Shown piece by piece: positions 44,837-55,053 of a DNA stretch of 64,000 nucleotides. A program made the position numbers and the translations under genes. Under the pieces are notes generated by a model. It did no database searches and was not told the origin of the DNA. It worked only from the letters and a program-made list of their open reading frames with translations. Origin of the DNA: Wenyingzhuangia sp. 2_MG-2023 (GTDB lineage Bacteria > Bacteroidota > Bacteroidia > Flavobacteriales > Flavobacteriaceae); assembly GCF_030548295.1 (NCBI RefSeq), contig NZ_JAUOSB010000001.1:62001-126000 (forward strand), written 5' to 3'. Position 1 is the stretch's first letter, and each line of letters opens with the position of its first letter.

Positions 44837-46693
44837 ATGAGAGTAAATAAAATCATTTATTGTGCATTTTTCATGGTCTTTTTAGGTCTAAATGGATGTA
44901 AACAAAAAGAGGAAACAAGCAAAGTTGAAACTCCCATTTTTGACCAAACTACAAATTGGGCTTTGTTAAATAAAGCTGATGCTGTGAAAAACGGAAATAG
45001 TTATGCATGGGATGTTGAGTTTGAGCATCCTGTAGATTATGTTGTGCAAGTTGTTTTTGATGCTCTACCAATAAATGAGACTATTGCAACAGTAACAATT
45101 AATGCTCAGGAGTTAGGTGGAAAAATTCAACAAAATTATACTACTTATGATCATAAAATAGTTTCTGAGTTTCAGAAAACGATTAAAATTAGTGACATCA
45201 CAAAAAAGCATGTTTTGACTATTGAAACAGAAGCAAATTTTAATCAAATAAGAATTATTCCTTCTTATAAAAACCCCATTGGTTCTGGAGTACATCACAA
45301 AGAATGGTTAAAAATGCACACATCTCCAGAAAAACAAGCTGCTTTAAAATGGTTTAAACAAGCTAAGTTTGGAATGTTTATTCATTGGGGATTGTATTCA
45401 GAAATAGGAGGTGTTTGGAAAGGAACCAAAATAAACAATTCTCCTTTTCCTGGTCCAAAAGTGGCAGAATGGTTAATGCATGCCTTTCAAATTTCTAGAG
45501 CTGAATATGCTGCTCTGGCAGAAACATTCAATCCCGACAAATCTTTTGCTAAAAATATCGCAAAATTAGCTAAAGATGCTGGAATGAAGTATGTTGTAAT
45601 TACCTCAAAACATCACGATGGATTTGCTTTGTTTGATTCAAAATGCTCCGAGTATGACATGGTAGATGCAACTCCTTACAAAGCAGATATTGTTAAAGAA
45701 TTGTACGAAGCTTGTTTAGAAGAAGGTTTGGATTTTGGAGTCTATTATTCTCACGGAAATGACTGGATGGATGGAACAGATGGAAACTATGCCAATGTAA
45801 AAAAAGTGAATGATTCTTTAGGTATTTATACACATTCATCTGGCAAAAACAGATGGGATCCCAGTCCCAACACGCATGTTTCTTATATAAAGAAAAAAGC
45901 AATGCCTCAAGTAGAAGAATTGATTCAATTGTTACCAAAACTAAAATTAATTTGGTTTGACGGTGAAGGTTTTGTAACAGAAGAGCAGTCTTTTGATTTC
46001 TATAAAAAAGTTTATGAATTAAATCCAAATATTTTAGTAAACCGAAGAGTGGGTTGGAATTTTGGAGATTATGAAGATGCAGGAGATAATAAAATTCCAT
46101 CTGCAGACGATGTGATTGAAAAGTACTGGGAAACTTGCGGAACAACCAATAATTCATGGGGATATAAATCTTATGATTACGATTGGAAAACCACTAAAGA
46201 AACTTTATATTACATTATTGATATTGCCTCAAAAGGAGGAAATTACTTGTTGAACATTGGACCTGATGGTAAAGGAAATGTTCCTTTAGAAAGTCAGAAT
46301 ATATTAAGAGAAGTTGGACAATGGATGCATACCAATGGTGAAGCTATTTATGGAACTACTCGTTGGAAAACAGCAAATGAAGGACAAAAAGAAACTTTGC
46401 TAAATGGTACAGGCCATAGAGCAGAAAAAAGTTTTCAGAAAGAATTTACTCCTAACGATTTTTGGTTTACAACTAAAGAGAATAATATCTATGCAATTTC
46501 CTTAGTAAAACCGAGAGAGACTACCATTATTCATGCTTTTAACAAGAATAATGTGGCAATTAAAAATGTATCTGTTTTAGGCTATAAAAAACCCATATCT
46601 TGGACACAAACAGAAAAGGGACTTGAAGTTGACACCTCAGGAATAACAACCGATGAAAATGGATTTGTTGTGGTTATCAATTTAACAAACTGA
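44837..46693 (+). CDS. GH29 alpha-L-fucosidase with N-terminal beta-domain, lipoprotein
   Basis: A 618-residue protein with a lipobox (LGLNGC, Cys21). An N-terminal beta-sandwich domain (about 35-140) precedes the GH29 barrel. The barrel carries AKFGMFIHWGLYS (176-188), SKHHDGFALFDS (257-268), YYSHGNDW and Asp375 in LIWFDGEG, the expected nucleophile. WGYKS and GGNYLLNIGPDG complete the family signature. It is larger than the GH29 at 853-2385 and matches the classical fucosidase motifs more closely, so the two probably differ in linkage preference. It lies in a sulfatase/GH29/GH95 operon with 18 bp to the gene before. Confidence 0.95.
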   Translation: MRVNKIIYCAFFMVFLGLNGCKQKEETSKVETPIFDQTTNWALLNKADAVKNGNSYAWDVEFEHPVDYVVQVVFDALPINETIATVTINAQELGGKIQQNYTTYDHKIVSEFQKTIKISDITKKHVLTIETEANFNQIRIIPSYKNPIGSGVHHKEWLKMHTSPEKQAALKWFKQAKFGMFIHWGLYSEIGGVWKGTKINNSPFPGPKVAEWLMHAFQISRAEYAALAETFNPDKSFAKNIAKLAKDAGMKYVVITSKHHDGFALFDSKCSEYDMVDATPYKADIVKELYEACLEEGLDFGVYYSHGNDWMDGTDGNYANVKKVNDSLGIYTHSSGKNRWDPSPNTHVSYIKKKAMPQVEELIQLLPKLKLIWFDGEGFVTEEQSFDFYKKVYELNPNILVNRRVGWNFGDYEDAGDNKIPSADDVIEKYWETCGTTNNSWGYKSYDYDWKTTKETLYYIIDIASKGGNYLLNIGPDGKGNVPLESQNILREVGQWMHTNGEAIYGTTRWKTANEGQKETLLNGTGHRAEKSFQKEFTPNDFWFTTKENNIYAISLVKPRETTIIHAFNKNNVAIKNVSVLGYKKPISWTQTEKGLEVDTSGITTDENGFVVVINLTN

Positions 46694-46854
46694 AGAAAAA
46701 ACAATGCAAAGCATTAAACCGAATGTTTTACATATAAATAGTTTAAAACTTTAAATGGGAGATTACAGAAAGGATTTGAAAGATACGAGAACGCAACAAA
46801 CAACTATATAGTAATATTTTTGAGTTCTAATCATTAACTCATAATTTAAACGTA

Positions 46855-49233
46855 ATGTTAAATTTTAAAACCGTAAAAACATTTATTCATGTTCTTATGT
46901 GCTTCTGTTTTTATACAAATTACACCAATGCACAATCTGTAGATGTTAAGGTAGATTACGAATCATTCTTATCTAAACATGATCTAGTTTGGGATCTAGT
47001 TCCAGACAAATGGGAAACTGCTCCTTATACAGGAAACGGAAATGTAGGTTTTCTTTTTCATCAAAATAAAGAAGAAGGAAACAATGTAATGTCTATTTAT
47101 GTAGGTAGACATGATTATTCCGACCATAGAGAAGCTCCTAAAACAAATCAAATGTTATGGATTAAGAGGGGACGTCTGCCTTTAGGATATTTTAACTTAA
47201 CTTCTAAAGGAAATATTACCGGAGTAAGTTTAAGATTAGACTTATGGAATGCCGAATTGGTTGGTAACGTAACTACAAACAAAGGAAGCTACAAAATCAA
47301 AGGATTATCTCATAGCGAAAAAGACCTTATTTATTTTGAAACCGACGCTAAGGATGAAAACATTAAAATTACTTGGCACCCTAGCAAACCCATCCCTCCT
47401 GTTTACAAAGTTTTAAGCAAAGGAAGAGGTCCCAAAGGAACTACTTGGGATAAAATGCGTGCAGAAAAATTAGAAATGCCAAATGCTCCTACTTTTAGCG
47501 AAAAAAACGGATACGAATTCTGTTTCCAGCCATTGGTACAGCACAGAGGAGAAACGACTACAGGATGGAAAATCTCTGGAAAATCTAATAAGAAACAACA
47601 ATTACTAACAAGTGTACATCATAGTTTCCCTGAAAAAACATCATTAGAAACAGTTACTAAAAATCTAGATTTAGGATTTAAATTACTAAAAGAAAATCAA
47701 TTTATAGAAACGCATCAAAATTGGTGGCATGAATACTATCCTAAAAGCTTTGTGACTTTTAACGATCCTGAAAAAGAATCTTTTTATTGGATACAAATGT
47801 ACAAGTTTGGTGCTGCTACTAGAGGAAATGGACCTATTATGGATTTGATGGGGCCTTGGTATCACGACACTTTTTGGCCAATGGTTTGGGGAGATTTAAA
47901 TGTAGAATTACAGTACTGGACACATTTAACCGCAAATCGTTTAGAAGTAGGAGAATCTTTAATTAACAATATTGATAAATATGCAAGTCACCTAGAAGGA
48001 AATGTACCTGATAGATGGAAAAACAGTGCTGCTATTGCGGCCTTGTTTCCTCAAAACATGGATGCTTACAATGGTGCTAAAGTGCCAGATATGTTGGTGT
48101 GGATTTTAAATAATTATTGGTTGCATTGTGAGTTTGCTGGAGATCATGAGCGCATGAAAACTGGTTTATTTCCTATTCTAAAAAAAGCTGTAAACAGCTA
48201 TCTTAATTATATCAAAGAAAATCCAGTTCCAAGTAATGATGGTAAAATACATATTAAAAACAGCTGGTCGCCAGAATACCCTAGTGGACATGGACAAGAC
48301 GTTAATTTTACGCTGGCCTTAATTCGTTGGGGCTGTCAAACATTGGTAAATATCAATGATGAATTTAACCTAAAAGATCCTTTAAAAAAAGAATGGCAAA
48401 ACTTACTTGACAATTTGGTTGAATTTCAGATTGATGAAAATGGATTGAGAATCGGTAAAGATATAGCTTTTCAAAAACCACATCGTCATTATTCTCATTT
48501 ATTAGGTTTTTACCCTTTGGCTGTAATTACACCCGAAACTAACGAAAACAAAGCCTTGTTAAAAAAATCTTTAGACCATTGGCTAGATGTTACTTTTAAC
48601 AGCAATATAAAAGTAACTGCTATGCCCGTAACAGGCTATACTGCTACAGGAGCTTCTTCTATGTATGCTTGTTTGGGAGATGAAACCAAGGCTTATTATT
48701 ATTTAGATTTTTTAATTAAACATAAAAATATTTCTCCGACCACCATGTATGCAGAAGGAGGAAATCCTGTGATTGAGAGCCCATTGTCTTTTGCTACTAG
48801 TGTGCACGACATGTTGTTACAAAGTTGGGGAGGAAAAATCCGCGTATTTCCTGCGACACCTAAAAAATGGGAAGACGTTGCTTTTAACAATCTTAGAACA
48901 CAAGGTGCCTTTTTAGTAAGTGCAAAAAAAACAAAAGGATCCACTGAATTTGTAGCTGTAAAAAGTTTGCAAGGAAAACAATGTTGGATTCAAACAGATC
49001 TTAAAAACCCTAATATATACATCAATAATCAAAAAGTAAATATCAAAAAAAATAAAAACGGATTTTACAACATTCCTTTAAAAACGAATGAGACAGCAAT
49101 TATCACAGACAAAAGTTTAGATAAAACTGATTTGACCATTAACGAATTACCCGTTAAAGAAAAAAACAAAAACCTATTTGGTTATAGCTCTAAAACAAAG
49201 AGATTACCTAGTCATTCCTATTATTCTAAATAA
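46855..49233 (+). CDS. GH95-like alpha-L-fucosidase/galactosidase
   Basis: A 792-residue protein with a signal peptide ending near NAQ (residue 27). The N-terminal beta-domain has APYTGNGNVGFLFHQ (about 56-70). The (alpha/alpha)6 barrel has WGDLNVELQYW (345-355), NSWSPEYPSGHGQDVNF (469-485) and HRHYSHLLGFYPL. The C-terminal domain has WEDVAFNNLRTQGAFLVSA. GH95 enzymes are inverting and release alpha-L-fucose or L-galactose. At the place where GH95 fucosidases carry the paired Asn residues I see Asn349 and Glu351, a possible specificity change. The 160-bp gap upstream may contain a promoter. Family call good, exact sugar uncertain. Confidence 0.8.
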   Translation: MLNFKTVKTFIHVLMCFCFYTNYTNAQSVDVKVDYESFLSKHDLVWDLVPDKWETAPYTGNGNVGFLFHQNKEEGNNVMSIYVGRHDYSDHREAPKTNQMLWIKRGRLPLGYFNLTSKGNITGVSLRLDLWNAELVGNVTTNKGSYKIKGLSHSEKDLIYFETDAKDENIKITWHPSKPIPPVYKVLSKGRGPKGTTWDKMRAEKLEMPNAPTFSEKNGYEFCFQPLVQHRGETTTGWKISGKSNKKQQLLTSVHHSFPEKTSLETVTKNLDLGFKLLKENQFIETHQNWWHEYYPKSFVTFNDPEKESFYWIQMYKFGAATRGNGPIMDLMGPWYHDTFWPMVWGDLNVELQYWTHLTANRLEVGESLINNIDKYASHLEGNVPDRWKNSAAIAALFPQNMDAYNGAKVPDMLVWILNNYWLHCEFAGDHERMKTGLFPILKKAVNSYLNYIKENPVPSNDGKIHIKNSWSPEYPSGHGQDVNFTLALIRWGCQTLVNINDEFNLKDPLKKEWQNLLDNLVEFQIDENGLRIGKDIAFQKPHRHYSHLLGFYPLAVITPETNENKALLKKSLDHWLDVTFNSNIKVTAMPVTGYTATGASSMYACLGDETKAYYYLDFLIKHKNISPTTMYAEGGNPVIESPLSFATSVHDMLLQSWGGKIRVFPATPKKWEDVAFNNLRTQGAFLVSAKKTKGSTEFVAVKSLQGKQCWIQTDLKNPNIYINNQKVNIKKNKNGFYNIPLKTNETAIITDKSLDKTDLTINELPVKEKNKNLFGYSSKTKRLPSHSYYSK

Positions 49234-49294
49234 ATTAGAGAACATATTCGTTTTATTTAACTTTGGAGTTACCATTATTATTTATAATCATATT

Positions 49295-50857
49295 ATGAAA
49301 ATCAGTTTACAACGTAGTTTATTCCTAATCTTATTTGCTATTATAGTTAACACCCAAAACTCTACTGCCTTTTATAAATCAACAACAAAAAACATTTCTA
49401 CAATACAATTGGCTTCTCTTTTTCAAGACCATATGGTGTTACAAAGAGATATGAAAATTCCCGTTTGGGGAAAAGGAATACCTGGAACTAAAATTACAGT
49501 TAATTTTGCTGGAACTACAAAAAACACTCTTGTAAGCACAAACGGAAAATGGTTGCTAAAACTGCCAGCTTTCAAAGCTAGTTTAGTACCTAGAACAATG
49601 ATTATTTCCTCTTCTTCTGATACAAATACTCTAGAAATAACAGATATTTTAGTTGGTGAAGTATGGATTTGTTCAGGGCAATCTAACATGCAATTTTCTA
49701 CCAATTCTGTTCCTGAAATAAAAAAACTAATTCCATCTGCAACAAATATCCGAAGCTTTAAAGTACAAAACACAGTTGCTTTTGAACCTCAAGACAACTG
49801 TGGAGGAACTTGGGTTGATGGACACCCAGATAGTGCTGTAGCTTTTTCTTTTGCCTATTTTCTAGAGGAAGCAATTGATATACCTATCGGAATTATTCAA
49901 ACTTCTTGGGGAAGTTCATCACTAGAAGCTTGGATGCCTCGTGACATGACCTCAACAGTACCTCATTTTAAAATGATGATGGATGAATTTGATGCTGATA
50001 CTATTAGTCAAAACAAAATTAACAACATACTTAACGGCCCTAAACCCTGGTCTAGGACTGATGATGTTTTCTTACGAAGACAATCTAACATTTTATACAA
50101 TGCAATGATGCACCCTTTAATACCTTACGCTTGTAGAGGTTTGGTTTGGTATCAAGGAGAACGCAATACACAATCTATGTTTGGAATGCTTAAAGAACCT
50201 TGGTTTTCTAGAAATTCTGGAATGTTAAAATATGGCACTACACTTAAAGAGTGGATTCTTAAGTATCGTAGTTCATGGAACCAAAAAGAAATGGATTTTC
50301 TAATCGTAATGTTGCCGGGCTATGGATCCATTTTAAAAGAAAGTACTGAGCAAAATCCTAAAAACCCAAATGCTTATTCTTGGGCTTGGATGCGTGAATC
50401 TCAACTAAAAGCACTAGAACTTCCAAATACATCTGTTGCCAATACTATTGATTTAGGAGATGTTAAAAACATTCACCCAAAAGACAAATTACCTGTAGGA
50501 CAAAGATTGGCTCTTTTAGCTCAACACAATGTGTTAAAAATGAAAGTAACCGCATCTGGACCTACTTTTAAAAAAGTCAAAACTAAAAACAATAGCATTA
50601 CTGTATTTTTTAAAAATGTTAAAAAACTAAAAACTACAGATGGCAAACCACCTAGGGAATTTTGGTTAGCAGACGATTCCAAAAACTGGGTTCCTGCAAA
50701 AGCTACAATCAAAGGAAAAACAGTGATTTTATCTTCTTCTAAACTTATACATCCAAAATATGTTAGATATGCATTTACTGGAAAACCCAATGTGAATTTG
50801 GTGAATGAAGCAAACTTACCAACCTATCCATTTAGAACAGATAATTTTAAACCTTAA
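49295..50857 (+). CDS. Sialate O-acetylesterase-like SGNH esterase
   Basis: A 520-residue protein from the Met that gives a signal peptide (MKISLQRSLFLILFAIIVN); an upstream in-frame extension overlaps GH95 and is unlikely. The opening ASLFQDHMVLQRDMKIPVWG and GEVWICSGQSNMQF are typical of the family; Ser130 in GQSNM is the nucleophile. LVWYQGERNT and HPKDKLPVGQRLALLA complete the SGNH pattern. Family members remove O-acetyl groups from glycans; here acetylated fucan is the plausible substrate (inference). A C-terminal remnant of a sister gene lies at 17435-17548. Confidence 0.88.
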   Translation: MKISLQRSLFLILFAIIVNTQNSTAFYKSTTKNISTIQLASLFQDHMVLQRDMKIPVWGKGIPGTKITVNFAGTTKNTLVSTNGKWLLKLPAFKASLVPRTMIISSSSDTNTLEITDILVGEVWICSGQSNMQFSTNSVPEIKKLIPSATNIRSFKVQNTVAFEPQDNCGGTWVDGHPDSAVAFSFAYFLEEAIDIPIGIIQTSWGSSSLEAWMPRDMTSTVPHFKMMMDEFDADTISQNKINNILNGPKPWSRTDDVFLRRQSNILYNAMMHPLIPYACRGLVWYQGERNTQSMFGMLKEPWFSRNSGMLKYGTTLKEWILKYRSSWNQKEMDFLIVMLPGYGSILKESTEQNPKNPNAYSWAWMRESQLKALELPNTSVANTIDLGDVKNIHPKDKLPVGQRLALLAQHNVLKMKVTASGPTFKKVKTKNNSITVFFKNVKKLKTTDGKPPREFWLADDSKNWVPAKATIKGKTVILSSSKLIHPKYVRYAFTGKPNVNLVNEANLPTYPFRTDNFKP

Positions 50858-50887
50858 TTCCATCCAAGTAACAACAATATCCAAACA

Positions 50888-50934
50888 AAAGCTATTAAAC
50901 AGTTCTAAACAAACTTTTAATAGCTTTATTTTTT
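50888..50934. terminator. Terminator after the acetylesterase
   Basis: AAAGCTATTAAA pairs with TTTAATAGCTTT across a loop of about 17 nt, followed by a T-rich tail. Confidence 0.7.
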
Positions 50935-51050
50935 AGCTACAGAAATAACAAACCGAATAGAGCAACAAATTGACAGAAATGAGAATCTAAAATTCACTTA
51001 ATAAGAATATTTTTGATAAGTAAATTAAGACTTATATTAAAAATAACAAA

Positions 51051-52580
51051 ATGTATTTTATAAATAATTTTCTAAAATTGACATGTTCTATTATTCTGAT
51101 AACAGTTCAATTATCTTTTGGTCAAAAAACAAAACCCAATGTGATTTTTATTTTTTCTGACGACCAAAGATTCAACTCTTTGAGCATGACAGGAGACCCT
51201 ATTACCCAAACTCCTCATATTGATCAACTAGCAAAAGAAGGTGTCTTTTTTAACAATGCCTATATTACAAGTCCTATCTGCGGACCAAGTAGAGCAAATA
51301 TTTTTACAGGACAATGGGAACGTAAAAATAAAATTGGATTTAATTACATTTCTAAAAACATCATCTCTAAAGAAACTTATCAAAACAGTTGGTTAGCACA
51401 ATTAAAAAAAGCGGGGTATTCTACTGCTTTTATTGGAAAGAGTCACACCAAAATTGCTGACAGAAAAAACACTCCATTAAATGAGAATACTGATTTTGCT
51501 TATTATGGAGAAGGTCACTTAGGATTTTATCCAGCAAAAAAGCACAAACAGTTTTCTAACTTAAAAAACGAGACACAAATAGAAGGACTGCTAGAGGCAA
51601 CTAAAGCTTATTTAACACAAGATAATAGCTATGATTATTTTTACAAAAATGCCCTTCCCTCTATTCAAAATCAATTAAAAAAAAGAGACCCTAAAAAACC
51701 CTTTTCTACATGGATTAATTTAAACCTTCCTCATGCATCTAGTATTGGAGGAATGGGATCACGCACTACAGACCCTGAGTATTACAAAACTCTTTACAAT
51801 GATGTAAAGAATAAAATTGATTTGCCAACAGGATATCCACAAGACATTAGTTTACCAGACAATGTCTACGCTACTAAAGATTTGATGAAGTACTACGTAA
51901 CATCTAACAAAAACAAATTGTTAAACGAGAAGCTTAAAATGGATAGAGCAATATATGCTATTGACCTTATGGTTGGGAACTTGCGTACTTATTTAAAAGA
52001 GATAGGTGAGGATAAAAACACAATCATTATATTTTGTTCTGATAACGGCTTGTTTCTAGGAGAACACGGCCTGGGTGGTAAAACCATTTTGTATGATGAG
52101 TCTGTACACGTACCTTTAATTGTTTACTCTCCTTATTTTGACAAAAAAACAAAAGGTAAAACAGTTAGCGAAATGGTTGTTGGTCAAGATATTCCTGCCA
52201 CTATTTTACAAATGTGTGGTATAGATATTCCTAAAACCTACCAAGGAAAAAGTCTGCTTCCTTTAATTGAGAACAAAAAATACAATTGGAGAAATGAAAT
52301 CTTTTTAGAAAACTTATTTACGGATCAAGGATATCCAAGACAAGAAGGAGTTCGTAGCAAACAATACAAATATATTCGTTCTTTTAGCAAAACCAATGAC
52401 AGAAAAAAATACCTACCTCATCAAACCTTCAAAACAAAAGAAGCACCTATTTACGAAGAATTATTTGACATTGTAAAAGACCCTAAAGAGCAAAATAACT
52501 TAGTTACAAACCCTGCTTACAAAAAGGAATTAGAGTATTATAGAGACCGATGTACAACCTTAGTAGAAGAACTTTATTAA
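51051..52580 (+). CDS. S1 family sulfatase (CGPSR type)
   Basis: A 509-residue sulfatase of a separate subtype from all others in the window. Signal peptide ends at LSFGQ (residue 25). VIFIFSDDQRFNSL carries the metal ligands, Cys77 in ICGPSRAN is the formylglycine precursor, and GKSHTK replaces the GKWH motif of the other sulfatases. LPHASS, FCSDNGLFLGEHG and PIYEELFD follow, as in iduronate-2-sulfatase- or choline-sulfatase-like proteins. It has its own gap of 193 bp after a terminator, so may be separately transcribed. A remnant of a second copy lies at 17191-17409. Confidence 0.9.
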   Translation: MYFINNFLKLTCSIILITVQLSFGQKTKPNVIFIFSDDQRFNSLSMTGDPITQTPHIDQLAKEGVFFNNAYITSPICGPSRANIFTGQWERKNKIGFNYISKNIISKETYQNSWLAQLKKAGYSTAFIGKSHTKIADRKNTPLNENTDFAYYGEGHLGFYPAKKHKQFSNLKNETQIEGLLEATKAYLTQDNSYDYFYKNALPSIQNQLKKRDPKKPFSTWINLNLPHASSIGGMGSRTTDPEYYKTLYNDVKNKIDLPTGYPQDISLPDNVYATKDLMKYYVTSNKNKLLNEKLKMDRAIYAIDLMVGNLRTYLKEIGEDKNTIIIFCSDNGLFLGEHGLGGKTILYDESVHVPLIVYSPYFDKKTKGKTVSEMVVGQDIPATILQMCGIDIPKTYQGKSLLPLIENKKYNWRNEIFLENLFTDQGYPRQEGVRSKQYKYIRSFSKTNDRKKYLPHQTFKTKEAPIYEELFDIVKDPKEQNNLVTNPAYKKELEYYRDRCTTLVEELY

Positions 52581-52594
52581 AAAACACCAATCCT

Positions 52595-52648
52595 ACTTCA
52601 TAAAAAAATGCGTTAACATTTATTTGTTAACGCATTTTTTTATGAAGT
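52595..52648. terminator. Terminator with 23-bp perfect arms
   Basis: ACTTCATAAAAAAATGCG plus TTAAC on the left is mirrored exactly by the right arm around an 8-nt loop (ATTTATTT). A and T runs lie inside the arms, so it can work on both strands. Confidence 0.85.
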
Positions 52649-52657
52649 AATCAATTG

Positions 52658-52880
52658 TTATTTTACGCTACTTCCTTTTATTATTTCCATAGCACGTGAT
52701 ACAGCTAAAGCTTCTTTTAATCTAAAATAAAACCTCCCATTACCTCCTGCTCTTTTTTCTTAAACGCTACAAGATCATTAATCTTTAACAATTTCTATAT
52801 GTTAAAAATTTTTCTTTCTCAGCATCATTCAGCTTTACTGTTTGCTCTATTTTTTCAACTTACTTCTTTGTAATATTTTC
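52658..52880 (-). pseudogene. Degenerate copy of the small secreted-protein gene
   Basis: Reading leftward, VEKIEQTVKLNDAEKEKFL appears first, then after stops and shifts KINDLVAFKKKE, and finally LKEALAVSRAMEIIKGSSVK before a TAA (52658-52660). These blocks match, in order, the 115-residue protein at 55118-55465 (IELIEKSIELSESEKETFI; LNDAFGKERATEIMNAG). The signal peptide is gone. Confidence 0.65.
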
Positions 52881-52979
52881 TGCACATACTTCTAGTTTAG
52901 ATTGTAATAAGCTATACTAGTTAACAAACCAAACGGCTAAAGTCTATAATTTTTTTTCATCTTTTAGAATTCCTTAAAA

Positions 52980-53011
52980 AAAAGCACTAACAAATTAATG
53001 TTAGTGCTTTT
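52980..53011. terminator. Terminator, GCACTAACA family
   Basis: AAAGCACTAACA and TGTTAGTGCTTT around AATTAA, with A and T tracts. The loop and arm sequence closely resembles the hairpin at 55054-55087. Confidence 0.8.
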
Positions 53012-53093
53012 GGCCATTTTATTTTTTACTAATAGCAAATAATTCACCTGCTTGTTTTGTTCTTTTCTAAAATGAAAACTCGTTTTACTTTAT

Positions 53094-55004
53094 CTAATGA
53101 ATAGCTGATAAAGCAAAACCTGAATATTTCTTTTTCTCTTTTCTAAGATCTCTTATAGCAGGCATTTCAGGGTAACTTACCAAAAAGTTGTTTTCATCAA
53201 TTAAGTTGATGATATAATGCGTTGTTCCTTTTGGCAAAATAGCCGTTACGGTAGCATCTGCATGTATTTTAGCATCTGTTTTAAACCATTCTTCATATTT
53301 ATTTCCTCCGTTTGTAGTGTAAATTAAATTGGCTTTCACAACCTTTGCTCCATTTTCTCTATACATAAAAGTAACCTTCTTCTTTTTCTTTGTCTCAGAA
53401 ATCACCGTTGGAACGGTTTCTTTATGTTCTATGTTACCTTTGTAGTTTGGGTTGTATGAAGGGTAGCTAGCATTCATTTCTGTCAACATAGCTGTAAGTT
53501 GAGCATTCATTTCAGCTGTTCTTTTAGGATCTATAGTCGCTAGGTTATTAGCTTCTTCTATATCCAACCGATTCATTGTTCCTTGAGTAGAATCATACAA
53601 TCTATAAAGTTCAAACTCAGTAGTTCTTGGATTGTTTTTGTAATCGTAATTTCTGATGAATTTATAGTCACCAACACGTAAAGTACTTTGGTAAGAAGAG
53701 TGAGGGAAATGCCACATCATAGTAGTTCTTTTATTTCCACTTTTATTTGTTACCAATTTTGGGTTTGTAGGATCTTTTAGTAGTAAGGTCGATAAATCAT
53801 CACCATCTAAAAGTTTTCCACTTGGTTTGTCAACATCTAATAAAGATAAAATAGTAGGATAAAAGTCAAGGCCATTTACTACAACATCAGACTGTATTCC
53901 TTTTTTAATTCCAGGTCCTGCAATAATTAAAGGGACTCTGGTTCCTCCTTCTTTGGCATTAATTTTACCTTTGTCTAAAGGATAGTTGTCAGTAAATACT
54001 TCTCCTGGATGCCCTTCCATTCCTCCATTGTCTGAAGTAAATATTATATAGGTGTTTTCGCTTAATGTATGTCCTGGCCAACGTGGATCGTCAGTTGTTT
54101 CTAAATAATTAAAAATTTGTCCAACATAATAATCCATCATTTCTACCATAGCACAGTAATAAGGATTGTTTTGACCTTCTAAATCCCAATGATTAGGGTC
54201 TGTTGGAAAAGCCACTCCTAACTTTTTACAATATTTTTCTAAAAGTGCTTTACTACGTGTGTGTATAGGTGCGTGTACTAAAAATGTAGCAAAATACAAG
54301 AAAAATGGATCTTGTTTGTTTTCTTTTATAAATGTTAATGCATCTTGACTGTTTTGATGAAAAGGAAATCCATTTTCATCCAATCGATAAGGATCTGACT
54401 TTTTATTTGTTGCAAAATCTGTAAGCCTATTTGGCTTTTGTGGAATTGTTACTCCACGATTTGCAGTTGAAACATCAAAACCTTGATCTGTAGGTTGTGG
54501 GTAGGCAAAGTGATCTATAGCCATGTGCCATTTTCCGGTATGACCTGTCGTATATCCTTTTTGTTGCAGCACTCTAGCCAATGTCATTTCATTTTCTGGC
54601 ATACGTCCACTATACCAAGGATCCATAACACGCTGTATGTCTTTGCTAGCATAAACCGTAGGAGGGGCACCACCTACAACATGTGTTTTTTGAGCTCTGG
54701 CTGGGTGTGTTCCACTCATAATGGCACATCTACTTGGTGCACAGGTAGGTGCAGGTGAATAGGCTTGCCAAAACTGAACCCCTTTTTTTGCAAAGGCATC
54801 AATATTTGGGGTTTCATATGGAGACGGTTCATCTATATCATAGACTTTTACATCTTGCCAACCTAAATCGTCCGTAAGTAAAAGTACAATGTTTGGTTCA
54901 GGTCTATTTCCTTTTAAATCTTTGTAGCTAGATGTTTTTTGAGCATTTGCAATAAAAGAAATACTAGATACAATAATTAATAATAGATGTTTTTTTAAAT
55001 GCAT
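53094..55004 (-). CDS. S1 family sulfatase, long type (CAPSR)
   Basis: A 636-residue sulfatase counted from the Met that starts a clean signal peptide (MHLKKHLLLIIVSSISFIANA); an upstream in-frame Met adds eight residues. VLLLTDDLGWQD, Cys88 in TCAPSRCA, GKWHMA, VHAPIHTR and FTSDNGGM are present. The C-terminal extension ends with VTAILPKGTTHYIINLIDENNF, the subtype hallmark also seen at 15302-17140, its closest relative here. It is the only intact sulfatase on the minus strand and is flanked by two hairpin terminators, so it is probably monocistronic. Confidence 0.92.
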   Translation of the reverse strand: MHLKKHLLLIIVSSISFIANAQKTSSYKDLKGNRPEPNIVLLLTDDLGWQDVKVYDIDEPSPYETPNIDAFAKKGVQFWQAYSPAPTCAPSRCAIMSGTHPARAQKTHVVGGAPPTVYASKDIQRVMDPWYSGRMPENEMTLARVLQQKGYTTGHTGKWHMAIDHFAYPQPTDQGFDVSTANRGVTIPQKPNRLTDFATNKKSDPYRLDENGFPFHQNSQDALTFIKENKQDPFFLYFATFLVHAPIHTRSKALLEKYCKKLGVAFPTDPNHWDLEGQNNPYYCAMVEMMDYYVGQIFNYLETTDDPRWPGHTLSENTYIIFTSDNGGMEGHPGEVFTDNYPLDKGKINAKEGGTRVPLIIAGPGIKKGIQSDVVVNGLDFYPTILSLLDVDKPSGKLLDGDDLSTLLLKDPTNPKLVTNKSGNKRTTMMWHFPHSSYQSTLRVGDYKFIRNYDYKNNPRTTEFELYRLYDSTQGTMNRLDIEEANNLATIDPKRTAEMNAQLTAMLTEMNASYPSYNPNYKGNIEHKETVPTVISETKKKKKVTFMYRENGAKVVKANLIYTTNGGNKYEEWFKTDAKIHADATVTAILPKGTTHYIINLIDENNFLVSYPEMPAIRDLRKEKKKYSGFALSAIH

Positions 55005-55053
55005 TAAGTTCAAATTTATTTCACACATAATAGTATGTATGGTTATTAGTAAA

